Below, in pieces: positions 9,181 through 18,648 of a stretch of 64,000 nt of DNA (positions are counted from its first letter, which is position 1; each line of letters starts with the position of its first letter). The notes under the pieces are model-generated. The model was not told where the DNA came from, did no database searches, and saw only the letters and a program-made list of their open reading frames with translations. The DNA comes from Microbulbifer sp. MI-G (GTDB lineage: Bacteria > Pseudomonadota > Gammaproteobacteria > Pseudomonadales > Cellvibrionaceae), in the NCBI RefSeq assembly GCF_030440425.1, contig NZ_CP098023.1:3408501-3472500 (forward strand), read 5' to 3'. Made by a program: the position numbers and the translations under genes.

Positions 9181-10059
9181 ATGAGTAAGACAAAAAACCG
9201 TATTGTTTTGGTAACAGGTGCCACTCGCGGAATTGGTAAAGGCACCGCACTGGCTTTATCTGGTGATGATACCATAGTATATATTACCGGGCGTTCTGAA
9301 TCTGAAAACCAGACTTCAAGTCTACCTGGCACACTCTCAACGACTGTGGCAGAGATAAAAGAACGGGGTGGACAAGTTATCCCTGTTAAATGTGATCACA
9401 ATGATGATAAACAGATCGCACAATTACTGGAGCGGGTGATGGATGAACAAGGACAATTGGATATTCTGGTTAATTGTGTCTATCAGGTTCCTGATGATTT
9501 ATCAGTATGGAAGCCTTTCTGGCAAAGACCCGTAGAACAACACTGGAACGCCATGATAAATGTCGGACTGCGTGCACACTATCTTGCCTGTTATCACGCT
9601 GCGCCACATATGGTCAAAGCTCAAAGTGGTTTGATGGTCACTGTATCATCGCCAGCAGCACGCGCTTATATTCATTCGGTTATCTACGGCTTGGGGAAAG
9701 CAGCAAAAGATAAAATGATGTACGATATAGCCAAGGAATTACGCGAATACAATGTAGCTGCTTTTGCTTTATGGCCAGGAATTGTGCGTACAGAGAGATT
9801 ACAACCAGCCATTGAAAATAATCAGTTGCCAGCTGAATACGAAGTATTTAAATCAGGTATGGAATCCTCTGAATTTACAGGTCGAATTATAGATGCAGTA
9901 GACAGATCCAACACCGCCATGACGTATACAGGAGCATCCTGGTGGAACACTACATTGGCTAAAAAAATGGGGATAGTTGATATTGATGGACAGCAGCCAG
10001 AAAGTTATGCAAAGCTCCTTGGTAATCCGATAAATGCTCCCGAGATAATGATTAAATGA
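9181..10059 (+). CDS. SDR-family oxidoreductase, DHRS1-like
   Basis: A 292-residue SDR starting 12 bases after the P450, so very likely in the same transcript. It shows TGATRGIG, DILVNCVYQ where classical SDRs have NNAG, a Ser in TVSSPA, and YGLGK as the catalytic Tyr/Lys pair. The long insertion around PDDLSVWKPFWQRP is typical of the DHRS1-like subgroup, a family with reported activity on steroids and other carbonyls in animals. The change of the structural Asn motif from NNAG to NCVY is seen in that subgroup. It probably acts on the P450 product or the same imported compound (inference). Confidence 0.85.
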   Translation: MSKTKNRIVLVTGATRGIGKGTALALSGDDTIVYITGRSESENQTSSLPGTLSTTVAEIKERGGQVIPVKCDHNDDKQIAQLLERVMDEQGQLDILVNCVYQVPDDLSVWKPFWQRPVEQHWNAMINVGLRAHYLACYHAAPHMVKAQSGLMVTVSSPAARAYIHSVIYGLGKAAKDKMMYDIAKELREYNVAAFALWPGIVRTERLQPAIENNQLPAEYEVFKSGMESSEFTGRIIDAVDRSNTAMTYTGASWWNTTLAKKMGIVDIDGQQPESYAKLLGNPINAPEIMIK

Positions 10060-10642
10060 AAATCTATTGTTGATACCATAGTGCCAATGATGTAATTTAA
10101 AATAGAATCATGAATTTAAATTGATCGTATATAGTGTTGTATGAATAATAACCATAAGATGGATCAACATATTTTCCAATTTTTCGATTATTGATTTACC
10201 TATAATACTTTTGAGCTTGAGAGTTATGTTTATTGATTCATACACTCCAGAAATGTTAGTAAAGCAAATCCTATGAATAATGCTAGTTTAGACATTGATA
10301 CACCTATAAAACAGTAAACTATGTACACGCTATTATAAGAAAGATGAGGGATGTATAAATTCAGTCCAACTAACACGTGATCAGTAAAGTTATTTATCTT
10401 ACTCATAACTCTGTTCATTATATTTTCTGGATATAATTTACAAAATTTACAGCGAACCAATGAAATAGAAATTAATACAATACAGAATACACGTAATTGT
10501 ATTTGTAAGATACTGAAAAAATGCGGTGAGATATTACTTGCATGGACTAACATATCAAAGTGTTGTATTGCAGATTTATATCTTATTACTTATCTTTGAT
10601 ATTTAGTAAAGATATAAACAGAATATCATATAAAGAGAAAAA
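10060..10642. other. AT-rich intergenic region before the crotonase gene
   Basis: About 580 bases of AT-rich DNA between the P450 operon and the next + gene. No reading frame looks protein-like; a minus-strand frame across 10230-10553 has biased, low-complexity composition and no family features. The final ~50 bases hold an interrupted inverted repeat and a purine-rich AAAGAGAAAAA leader for the crotonase gene. Confidence 0.45.
10591..10614. promoter_or_regulatory. Interrupted inverted repeat upstream of crotonase gene
   Basis: TATCTTT and AAAGATA form a perfect 7-base inverted repeat separated by 10 bases, ending 28 bases before the crotonase ATG. The position suits a repressor operator or an mRNA leader hairpin, but such repeats also arise by chance in AT-rich DNA. 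Confidence 0.25.
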
Positions 10643-11425
10643 ATGAACCAATTTAAAACGATTGAATACAGCATAAAAAATAGAACTGCCTGTATTATCA
10701 TGAACCGACCCAAAAGCTTAAATGCGTTTAATTCCACTCTCAAGTCTGAGCTATCACAAGCGATTGAGCAGGCAGATTCTGATAGTATCGTACGGAATAT
10801 AATTATTTCTGGCAGGGGAAGATGTTTTTCATCAGGTGCTGATTTAAAGGATGTTTTATCACATTACAATACAATTGAGGAGGAGCTTCTGAAAGAATAC
10901 AAGCCCTTTTTGATGGCTATCAGGAATTCTGACAAGCTGTATATTTCAGCTATTAACGGCGCCTGTGCAGGTATAGCAACCGGATTGGCAATGGCTTGTG
11001 ATCTTTGTGTGATGGCGGATAATGCATATCTCTATCAAGCTTTTGCTGCCATTGGCCTTATACCCGATGGGGGAGTCAGTTGGCATTTGCTTAACACCTT
11101 AGGTTACAAGAGAGCAATGGAGGCAATTATCTGCTCTAAAAAATTGTCTGCAGAACAATGTTTGTACCTTGGTATTGCTAATAAAGTAGTGCCTGCAAAT
11201 ACACTCTTGACGGAGACACAATCCTGGGCTGAACAAATTGCAAAGGGTTCTCCATTGGCTCAAAAATACTCTAAAAAATTATTGCGTCACATTATCATGG
11301 CTGATTTGCCAGAAGCCTTTGATATAGAGGCAAAATTCCAAAATAAAACCACAGACAGTTACGACTTTAAGAACGCAGTTGCCGCATTTTTTGAAAAACA
11401 TCCAATAACATTCGCCGATTATTAA
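10643..11425 (+). CDS. Enoyl-CoA hydratase/isomerase (crotonase) family protein
   Basis: This 260-residue crotonase-fold enzyme has the first oxyanion-hole segment SSGADLKD near residue 65 and the second in INGACAGIATG near residue 108. The usual catalytic Glu position after the second loop carries Asp (GLIPDGG), as in PaaG-type isomerases, which suggests double-bond isomerisation or an unusual hydration rather than standard beta-oxidation hydration. AAAGAG lies 6 bases before the ATG. It stands alone on + and converges with the aldehyde dehydrogenase gene 50 bases downstream. The substrate is probably an acyl-CoA from steroid or terpenoid breakdown; nothing more specific can be read. Confidence 0.88.
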   Translation: MNQFKTIEYSIKNRTACIIMNRPKSLNAFNSTLKSELSQAIEQADSDSIVRNIIISGRGRCFSSGADLKDVLSHYNTIEEELLKEYKPFLMAIRNSDKLYISAINGACAGIATGLAMACDLCVMADNAYLYQAFAAIGLIPDGGVSWHLLNTLGYKRAMEAIICSKKLSAEQCLYLGIANKVVPANTLLTETQSWAEQIAKGSPLAQKYSKKLLRHIIMADLPEAFDIEAKFQNKTTDSYDFKNAVAAFFEKHPITFADY

Positions 11426-11475
11426 TGCCAATCTTTCTACTCTATATACTGGTTTAGATAATAATGTTCAGCCCG

Positions 11476-12873
11476 TTAACTTAGCATTTTGGCAACTAAT
11501 TTTTTGTAAATTTTTGAATAAGGTGGAAAATTGATATTAATATCACGCCAACCTAGGGGGGATTCTACTATTGAGCGTGGATTAGAGAACTCTAGGAAGC
11601 TCTGAAACCCACCAATTCGACCAGTACCGCTATGATTTACTCCACCAAAAGCCAGGTTCGGATTGGTTCCAGATTGGATCAAATTATGATTTACTACGGT
11701 AGATCCCGCTGATGTATTATGCAAGAAATAATTGATTGTAGATCGGTTTTTGGAAAAGATATAAAGTGCCAGTGGTTTGTGCTGACGCTTGATTGCTGAC
11801 AGCATCTGTTCAGAGTTTTCGCAACCAATAACAACCATAACCGGACCAAATACCTCCTCCTGCATAATGGCCATAGTATCGCTCACACCACTTAAAATAG
11901 TTGGTGATATATAACGCTGTTCTGCGTCATATTCACCACCAAATTCCAGTATTGCACCTTTGCTGATGGCGTCATCAATCAAACCTTTAACTCGCTCAAA
12001 ATGGCTATCGGAGATAAGACGAGGAAACTCTGCACAATTTTTAAAACCATATCCACGTGGATTATACAATCTTATCAATGCGGCCTTAGCAGCAGAAATA
12101 AATGATTGCTCAACCATTTGATCAACTAAAATATAATCAGGTCCGATACACACTTGACCGGCATTCGCCATACGTCCCCAGGCAAGTTTGAGTGCAGCAT
12201 TACTCACTTCTGCAGTGGCATCTATTATAGCTGGGTTCTTTCCACCCATTTCCAGCGTGATGTCTGAAAAATTTTCTGCGGCTGCCTTCATAACAATACG
12301 ACCTACTCGATGGCCACCAGTATAGTAGATATGATTGAACGGGTGATTTAATAGCTCCTGTGCAATCTCCGGCCCGCCTTCAAATACAGCACATTGATTT
12401 CGTGGAAAAATAGCACTAATAATTTCGCTGGTAACTGTCGCTGTATGTGGTGCTAACTCTGAGGGCTTGATAATAGCGCTGTTACCAGCTGCTAAAGCAC
12501 CGATAATTGGCATAATGTTAATTGCGATGGGTGCATTCCAGGTTGAAATATTAAGTACTGACCCTTTGGGTTCATATTGAATATAACATTTTTTACCCAT
12601 GGTTGCCTGGCTGTTTTTTACTCTTCTTGGTTTCATCCATCGTGACAAGTGTTTACAGATAAAATCAATTTCAATGTTAAGCATCATTAATTGTGCTTCG
12701 GTGTCCATATCACAGGTCTTCAATTCTTTATTCTGCGCATCACAGATATCCCTCTTACGATGTATTAATTTCGCCCTTAGGGCCTGTAATTGACGAATAC
12801 GCTGTTGCGATGAGCGTGCTCGTAGTACACCATGATTTGATTTCTGTGCATTAAATATGGACGATATGGTCAT
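11476..12873 (-). CDS. Aldehyde dehydrogenase (coniferyl-aldehyde dehydrogenase-like)
   Basis: A 465-residue NAD(P)-dependent aldehyde dehydrogenase with the catalytic Glu in LEMGGKNP and nucleophilic Cys in GQVCIGPDY, and the cofactor segment ISTWNAPIAI. Lack of the long N-terminus and the C-terminal hydrophobic tail match the class 3 / coniferyl-aldehyde group, which oxidises medium to bulky hydrophobic aldehydes to acids. I chose the ATG at 12873 because GGAG lies 8 bases upstream; the more upstream GTG at 12942 has no ribosome-binding site and adds a low-quality extension. It follows an SDR on the same strand by 76 bases, suggesting an alcohol-to-aldehyde-to-acid pair. Confidence 0.9.
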   Translation of the reverse strand: MTISSIFNAQKSNHGVLRARSSQQRIRQLQALRAKLIHRKRDICDAQNKELKTCDMDTEAQLMMLNIEIDFICKHLSRWMKPRRVKNSQATMGKKCYIQYEPKGSVLNISTWNAPIAINIMPIIGALAAGNSAIIKPSELAPHTATVTSEIISAIFPRNQCAVFEGGPEIAQELLNHPFNHIYYTGGHRVGRIVMKAAAENFSDITLEMGGKNPAIIDATAEVSNAALKLAWGRMANAGQVCIGPDYILVDQMVEQSFISAAKAALIRLYNPRGYGFKNCAEFPRLISDSHFERVKGLIDDAISKGAILEFGGEYDAEQRYISPTILSGVSDTMAIMQEEVFGPVMVVIGCENSEQMLSAIKRQHKPLALYIFSKNRSTINYFLHNTSAGSTVVNHNLIQSGTNPNLAFGGVNHSGTGRIGGFQSFLEFSNPRSIVESPLGWRDININFPPYSKIYKKLVAKMLS

Positions 12874-12949
12874 TGTATTACTCCAGTGGAAATTTAAGAT
12901 ATGGCGAAAAAGATACTCCTGGATATTGGTGAAGATAGACACTGTATAA

Positions 12950-13819
12950 TTAATAACGAGTATCGATTTTATAGCTCATACGAATCAGTTTTTCCAAGGT
13001 ACTATCCGACAGCCAGCGACGCATAATACCGAGTGGCTTGACATCTTTGCCAACTAGATAAATCGGTTTTAATTTAACGGTGCCAATAATCTTAAGTACT
13101 TTCTCGGTCATTTCTTCGACAGAATTACCCCGATTTACGACCATATCAGGCAATATTTGAGTTGTAGCTTCACGAAGATGGGGTTCATATACTGTACGAA
13201 TATTGTCGCTAATCTGGTTCCAGATTTCTTGAGTTGTCCGGTGAATATCCTTGGTCATACTGGTCTTGACCCCCCCGGGCATGATAGTAGTGGCCTGTAC
13301 TCCCAATGGCGCCAGTTCATGACGTAATGTAAGCGTCATGCCGGTAACCGCATGTTTACTCATGGTGTAAGCACCTGCCCCAGGTGTATTGGCAATAACC
13401 ACTCCAGAGGCGTAATTCAGGATACGAGCCTCAGGTGCAACTGCTCTTAACATCGGCAAAAAGGCTTGCACTGTTCGTAATTGACCATAGGTGTTAACCT
13501 CAAACAACTGTTGTAAATCCTCTATATCCAACCCCTCAATAACCCCCTGTGCCAAATTTGCGATTCCTGCATTATTTACCAACAAATTCAATCCGGCGCC
13601 ATTTAGTTTCGACGCTACTGTTTCTGAACTCTGGACAACAGAATCTGTGGTGGATACATCTTGTTCGACTGGAATGATGTTCCTGCCACTGACAGTCAGC
13701 TTGGAGGTATCAAGGCCAGGTAGAACACCTGCAAATACCTTCCAGCCCAAGTCGTCCAGCTTTAGTGCCAAGGAAAGCCCCTGCCCCTCTGCGGCTCCAG
13801 TGATAAACGCGGTTTTCAT
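12950..13819 (-). CDS. SDR-family oxidoreductase, 17-beta-HSD/retinol dehydrogenase-like
   Basis: A 289-residue SDR with ITGAAEGQG cofactor loop, NNAGIAN, Ser in NYASG, and catalytic YTMSK. The C-terminal extension after residue ~230 (KLKPIYLVGKDVK, ending RMSYKIDTRY) resembles SDR9C-type retinol/17-beta-hydroxysteroid dehydrogenases, which handle bulky hydrophobic alcohols. It is the first gene of a minus-strand pair with the aldehyde dehydrogenase. A likely task is oxidising a primary or secondary alcohol of a sterol or terpenoid; the reaction direction is not determinable. It starts with ATG, with a ~430-base AT-rich upstream region. Confidence 0.87.
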   Translation of the reverse strand: MKTAFITGAAEGQGLSLALKLDDLGWKVFAGVLPGLDTSKLTVSGRNIIPVEQDVSTTDSVVQSSETVASKLNGAGLNLLVNNAGIANLAQGVIEGLDIEDLQQLFEVNTYGQLRTVQAFLPMLRAVAPEARILNYASGVVIANTPGAGAYTMSKHAVTGMTLTLRHELAPLGVQATTIMPGGVKTSMTKDIHRTTQEIWNQISDNIRTVYEPHLREATTQILPDMVVNRGNSVEEMTEKVLKIIGTVKLKPIYLVGKDVKPLGIMRRWLSDSTLEKLIRMSYKIDTRY

Positions 13820-14248
13820 AGTAGTCTCTACATTGTGATTATTAAAAGTAGGGTTTGTATCTATACACGCACTAAATTGATTCAGTGTACTGGATTTTCC
13901 GAATGGTTTTACTTTTTTTTGCTTTGACTATATTTTTTTGTTCAAACTTTTAAATAAGTTCTGTTGATCTGTAAGTCATATAACTGGTATTCACTGAGTC
14001 GATCTCAATAAAAGTTGTATAATGAAACCAATAACGACATTTATTCTATATATGCAAAATTCATGGTGATGATGGAAATTAAAAACAGGTCATTTATATA
14101 GATCTCCCACACATTGTATAATCAATTCCAAACAATATATTTTCCAGGAAATTCTGCTTTGTTTATGTTAAGAAATTTAGATACTGCTTTTTGCGAGTAT
14201 TTAGAATTGTATTTTCATCGAAAGCTTAACTTGCATGAGAGTAAGTTA
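13820..14248. other. AT-rich intergenic region
   Basis: About 430 bases between the SDR start and the end of the AtuA-like operon, both on the minus strand. No coding potential is visible. It should contain the SDR promoter and may contain a terminator for the upstream operon, but I see no strong hairpin. Confidence 0.4.
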
Positions 14249-14599
14249 TTATTTCGTCATAGTAATTGACTCAAACAATTTATCGGGGATATCCATTTCC
14301 AAATGTAATAAGCCTGCACCATATACTTTACCCTGAGCATCAGTAAGCAATGTTTCTGTTCCACCGCCACCTAAGGCATCTTCTAATATAAAATTGAACG
14401 CATTCAGATTCGGTAGATCATAGCGTATTACATTACCGAAGGTAATTTCTTTAAAATAGGATTTAACCACATCCGCTGTCAGTTTTTTACACAAATACTC
14501 ATAAATATCGCTACTTCTGGCCATAATCCCAATATTGCTGATATTGCCTTTATCACCAGAACGGGCAATAGCCAACTGTTGTAATTTAACAATTGCCAT
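14249..14599 (-). CDS. AtuA-like C-terminal (ferredoxin-fold) domain protein
   Basis: A 116-residue protein starting AIVKLQQLAIARSGDKGN, the characteristic opening of the small C-terminal AtuA-like domain; GGGGTETLLTDAQGK follows near residue 80. In many bacteria this domain is fused to the C-terminus of the AtuA protein; here it is a separate gene just after it. The ATG at 14599 lies 1 base after the AtuA stop and is preceded by GAGGAA within the end of that gene, so the two are co-translated and presumably form a complex. AtuA is required for acyclic terpene (citronellol/geraniol) use in Pseudomonas, with no proven reaction. Confidence 0.85.
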   Translation of the reverse strand: MAIVKLQQLAIARSGDKGNISNIGIMARSSDIYEYLCKKLTADVVKSYFKEITFGNVIRYDLPNLNAFNFILEDALGGGGTETLLTDAQGKVYGAGLLHLEMDIPDKLFESITMTK

Positions 14600-14600
14600 A

Positions 14601-15971
14601 TTAAATTTCCTCAACACGCACCGAAGTAGTGATTTCACTTTTGTCAATCAAGGCAGGCCAGTAACCCACAACGGCTTTGGCACGCGACCTACCACCGGAA
14701 AAGCCGGTAATACCTGGGGGACCGGACGTAGTAAGAGGAGCAATTTCTGAACCAAGTACATCCAGTTTTTTTGCATCCGAGCCTCTAGCACCAATTCGCA
14801 CCAAAACTTCATGAGGCTGCTGATTTTTTGGTACCAATCCTTTATACAGAACATTAGTACCAAAAATTTCTATAAATCGATCTTGCTCTGGTATCTCTAT
14901 GCCGTGTATAGCAAGACGATCAAAGACCATCTTATAAATCAAGTTCGACTTCTCTATAGCATCGGGGCCAGATACACAAAGTGTACTGAGTATTTTATAC
15001 CCTTTTTCGTAAGAAATGGAAACCTTATAACTAGATGTAGGCGCTTTTCCTTTTATATTACAAATTGCAACTCGATTTTTACTTTGTTGTGTGAGTTTTA
15101 TGCTGGTAAAGTCAGCAGTACAATCTGGTCCAAAATAGTTTTTCGGATCGCCGATTTCATACAATAACTGTGAAGTGACTGTAGCTAAATTAACTAACCC
15201 ACCAGTGTTTTCAGCTTTAGTTAAAACAAAGCTTCCATCAGTCTGTGCTTCAACTATCGGATAGCCCATATTGGCAAATCCAGATACCTCCTTCCAGTCA
15301 GTATAATTTCCCCCGGTAACCTGTGTTCCGCATTCGAGCAAATGTCCCATAATGGTACCTGCGGCAAGTTTATCATAGTCGCTCATTGACCATTTAAATT
15401 CGTGTACCAGAGGGGCAAGTGTAAGAGACGGATCACTTATACGGCCAGTGATGACAATATCAGCACCCTGATTCAATGCATCAACAATAGGTTGTGCACC
15501 AATATATACATTAGCACTTAATACTTTTTCTAATATACTGCTTAGCCTCTCGCCGCTTTCCATATTTCTCATCTCATGACCACTGCATAAAAACCGGTTA
15601 ATATTTTTCAGAATATCGTCACCCTCTACGATGCCAATTTTAATACCGTGTAAACCTAATGATTTTAATGTAGATTTTGTATTCCTCAGGCAACACTTTG
15701 CATTAACCCCTGCTGCATTGGCGATAATTTTGATCCCTTTTTCTTTACATACAGGCACTATGTTTTTTAGCAATTCGACAAAATCCATTGCATAACCCTT
15801 ATCAGGATTCTGCATTTTTTGTCTCTGCATAATACTCAGTGATATTTCAGCGAGATAATCCAAAGTAATGTAATCAAGCTGTTCTTCTGCAAGCAACTGC
15901 TTAGGTCCAAGGGCGCTATCACCCCAAAAACCCTGCGCATTGGCAATGCGTATGATGGATTTTTTTTTCAT
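14601..15971 (-). CDS. atuA: AtuA family protein (DUF1446), N-terminal large subunit
   Basis: A 456-residue protein of the acyclic terpene utilisation AtuA family. It opens with RIANAQGFWGDS, followed by DYITLDYLAEISL, IIANAAGVNAK, DIVITGRISDPSLTLAP and GHLLECGTQVTGGNYTDW, all family-typical blocks. AtuA is essential for citronellol growth and sits in the geranyl-CoA carboxylase cluster of Pseudomonas; a role at the late hydroxyacyl-CoA step has been suggested but is unproven. The length stops short of the fused form because the C-terminal domain is encoded by the next gene. It is the upstream gene of the pair and follows the hydratase gene on the same strand after ~215 bases. Confidence 0.87.
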   Translation of the reverse strand: MKKKSIIRIANAQGFWGDSALGPKQLLAEEQLDYITLDYLAEISLSIMQRQKMQNPDKGYAMDFVELLKNIVPVCKEKGIKIIANAAGVNAKCCLRNTKSTLKSLGLHGIKIGIVEGDDILKNINRFLCSGHEMRNMESGERLSSILEKVLSANVYIGAQPIVDALNQGADIVITGRISDPSLTLAPLVHEFKWSMSDYDKLAAGTIMGHLLECGTQVTGGNYTDWKEVSGFANMGYPIVEAQTDGSFVLTKAENTGGLVNLATVTSQLLYEIGDPKNYFGPDCTADFTSIKLTQQSKNRVAICNIKGKAPTSSYKVSISYEKGYKILSTLCVSGPDAIEKSNLIYKMVFDRLAIHGIEIPEQDRFIEIFGTNVLYKGLVPKNQQPHEVLVRIGARGSDAKKLDVLGSEIAPLTTSGPPGITGFSGGRSRAKAVVGYWPALIDKSEITTSVRVEEI

Positions 15972-16185
15972 ATGTTACTCTCTAAAAATCTGATTATTAT
16001 CTCAGGCAACTATGAATTTAAACATCTCCATATCATATCCTGAAAATAGCTATATTTATTCAACAGATCAAAATAGTATAGACAAATTTTTGCAACTATC
16101 TATCACCAGAATCATTGGATGTTTTTCTTGGTAGATTGTGCTTATAAATCAATATCAATTAGTTAGTTTAATTCACAACCAGGAT

Positions 16186-16995
16186 TCATGAAATCCATTT
16201 GGGTTTACGCTTTTCCAAAAAGGAATTTAATCCTTCTTTTCCCTCTTCTGATTCTCTAAGATCAGCAATTAAACTTATAGTCTTTTGGATAATTTCGTCA
16301 TCTATCGAATCCTGGGTTATCTCCGAAACGATATGTTTTGCTTTTTTTACAGCTATCGGGGCATTATTCAATAGACTTTTCGTAAAAGCCTGAATATCCA
16401 AATCCAGGGATTTCGGATCAGATAAATGGCTGATCAGACCAAGTTGCCAGGCGCGATCAGAGTCAATCACTTCTCCGCTCATGAATAATCTACTCGCGAC
16501 TTTTTGACCAACTGCCTTAATAATATAAGGGGCAATGGTAGCTGGGACCATACCGAGCCTGACTTCGCTAAGACTGAATTTGGCCCCAGAGGCAGCAAAG
16601 GCAAAATCACAGCAGCTAATCAAACCCACTCCACCACCAAAAGCCGCGCCCTGTACCCGCGCAATAGTTGGTACTGAAATCGTACTCAATGTTTTCATTA
16701 AATTTGCCAGACGTCTCGCGTCTGTTAGGTTTTCCTTATAACTATTGTTCCCCATACGCCGCATGTAGTTTAGATCGCCTCCTGCCGAGAAACTATTTCC
16801 TTCGGCACCGAGAATAACTGTTTTTATATGGACATTTTTATTAATTCTTTGAAGAGCAGCTGTCAGTTGATCAATCTGATGCTCATCAAATGCATTGTGG
16901 ACCTCTGGACGGTTCATGGTTAGGTACATAACACCATCGGATTGCAGGGATTCGATCAAAGTATTCGACACTGGGTTACCCCTAATATCAGACAT
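16186..16995 (-). CDS. AtuE/methylglutaconyl-CoA-type enoyl-CoA hydratase
   Basis: A 269-residue crotonase. Oxyanion-hole segments are FSAGGDLNYMRRM and GAAFGGGVG, and the LGMVPATIAPYII motif is characteristic of AUH/LiuC/AtuE hydratases, which hydrate 3-methylglutaconyl-CoA or its isohexenyl homologue after carboxylation of a branched enoyl-CoA. It is divergent from the carboxylase operon across a 1.65-kb spacer and upstream of atuA on the minus strand. Together with the carboxylase and the IVD-like dehydrogenase this completes dehydrogenation, carboxylation and hydration of a branched acyl-CoA. A matching HMG-CoA-lyase-type gene is not present in the window. Confidence 0.87.
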   Translation of the reverse strand: MSDIRGNPVSNTLIESLQSDGVMYLTMNRPEVHNAFDEHQIDQLTAALQRINKNVHIKTVILGAEGNSFSAGGDLNYMRRMGNNSYKENLTDARRLANLMKTLSTISVPTIARVQGAAFGGGVGLISCCDFAFAASGAKFSLSEVRLGMVPATIAPYIIKAVGQKVASRLFMSGEVIDSDRAWQLGLISHLSDPKSLDLDIQAFTKSLLNNAPIAVKKAKHIVSEITQDSIDDEIIQKTISLIADLRESEEGKEGLNSFLEKRKPKWIS

Positions 16996-18648
16996 TTCTG
17001 TAGTTGGAACACATTAATAATTTTTAATTAAAATCTGTCTTTTATTGGTCATCACACAAAGAAAAGCTAATTTATCAGCTTCTGTGGTATCACTTTGTCA
17101 CTTATATTGTATTCGGAAATCCAGCGTGAAACGATAGTGTCAAAGCTCTATTTCTATCGCAATCTGTTTGCCATTAACAGTGTCCGGCATAACCGAACAA
17201 AAAATCCTATTTTCAACCTGTAGCGGACATTACTGCCTGTATACCGCTTTAAATATTATTATTTATATCAATATGCGGTTACAAAGCATATAAAAATACC
17301 AACTTTCAGAATTGAGCTTAATCAAAAGTTAATGTAGACCTCTTAACCAAGAGGTTGTTTTTTCCAGACAATATGTATAGGCCCTAATGACGATCTTTTC
17401 GATATCAAAGCAATAATTTCTAGGATCAAAAGTTGTATTTTCTTATTGTTAAAAATTCAAACTCGAACCCAACAGTATCGCTATCTGTCTGCTTATGACC
17501 TCATATTCTTCGGAACTCTATCGATCACAAGTGCTCCAGGTATCTAAAATAGTGTATTCTGAAAGCACAGTTTCTTTGAATATCATTTAAATCTTAAAAT
17601 TGATTTATAAAATAATCATTAGTTAATGATTGTTGCTCGGGGGATATATATTGATGTAATTTTAAAAATTATATCATTCATCGATGGTAAGAAATAGTGT
17701 AATGGAAAAATACTATGTCAGTACTGAATCATGCCCCGCACATTGATTTACTTTTTCATGGAAAATATTGATCTTGAGACTAGTAAAACAATCTAAAATG
17801 TCTCTACAAATTCATAAAGAATGCTTTGCAAAGTAATAATCATTCACTTATCTGTCAGAGTAATCAGTCTAAGATACTACCAGCTCCGAGAAACCCAACA
17901 TCATACTTTCAGTAGAAATCTTAGAAATTTTTTGAGAAGACAAAGCTGATATTAAAAATTGTTACACTTTTCATTGGACAAAGCGTATTTTATAAGTATA
18001 TTTTATTCAGATTTCAAATGTCAAGTGTGCCTTATCAACCCGGCAACTATATAGTGATGGAAGTATACGGATATTGAATGAGATTTCTAGCAATATAGCA
18101 TCGCTATATTTCCGCCGAGTTAAAACTTAAAATGACAGATGTAAAACTGCAATGACAACCTATAGAATTGAGTCTTAGTATATCAAAATAAACGTATCCC
18201 GGCAGGATAAAAATAACGCCATACAGAACCAAAACGATCCAGATCAATAACTAAAATGAAACCCCAAGATGACTCAAATGATAGACAGTGAAGACAAAGT
18301 TCAAATCCAAGAAAATAATATATCAATACCCCTGAGTCAATTCGAGTGGCCCATACTAAACATCAAATGATGAATCGAATACTAATTACTCTGAGTGAAA
18401 ACAATCTTATGATACAGAAAAGGGTATGGGAAAATTATTCAAATATGTGGCAGTAAACGATATATTATAATTCAAAATTAGTTTAAAAATCACAACATTC
18501 AGCTTTGTTTTAGTTCATGTAAGTCATCTAGTTTTACAAATGGCGGAGACAACTAGTAAAAATTTATTTGATCGGATGTTATTGATCGCATATCTATAAC
18601 TAAAGTTAAATTAAAAGTATAAAACACTACACATTCTGGAAGACTACA
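16996..18648. other. Long AT-rich divergent intergenic region
   Basis: About 1.65 kb without a credible gene on either strand, between two divergently transcribed parts of the Atu-like module. Stops are dense in all six frames. It must contain both promoters. An 18-base near-perfect palindrome lies at 17614-17631. The size is unusual for a bacterial spacer; decayed genes, an unrecognised RNA, or insertion debris are possible, but I could not recognise any. Confidence 0.5.
17614..17631. promoter_or_regulatory. Palindromic candidate operator AATCATTA-GT-TAATGATT
   Basis: Two perfect 8-base inverted half-sites are separated by two bases. The spacing and symmetry suit a TetR-like dimer, and the site lies inside the divergent spacer of the Atu-like module, whose Pseudomonas counterpart is controlled by the TetR repressor AtuR. 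No TetR gene is present in this window, so assignment to a regulator is speculative. Confidence 0.3.

Noticed and set aside
10230-10553. 107-codon minus-strand frame in an AT-rich spacer
   Set aside because: Composition is low-complexity with many Ile, Leu and Ser codons, without a ribosome-binding site or homology I recognise; likely chance.
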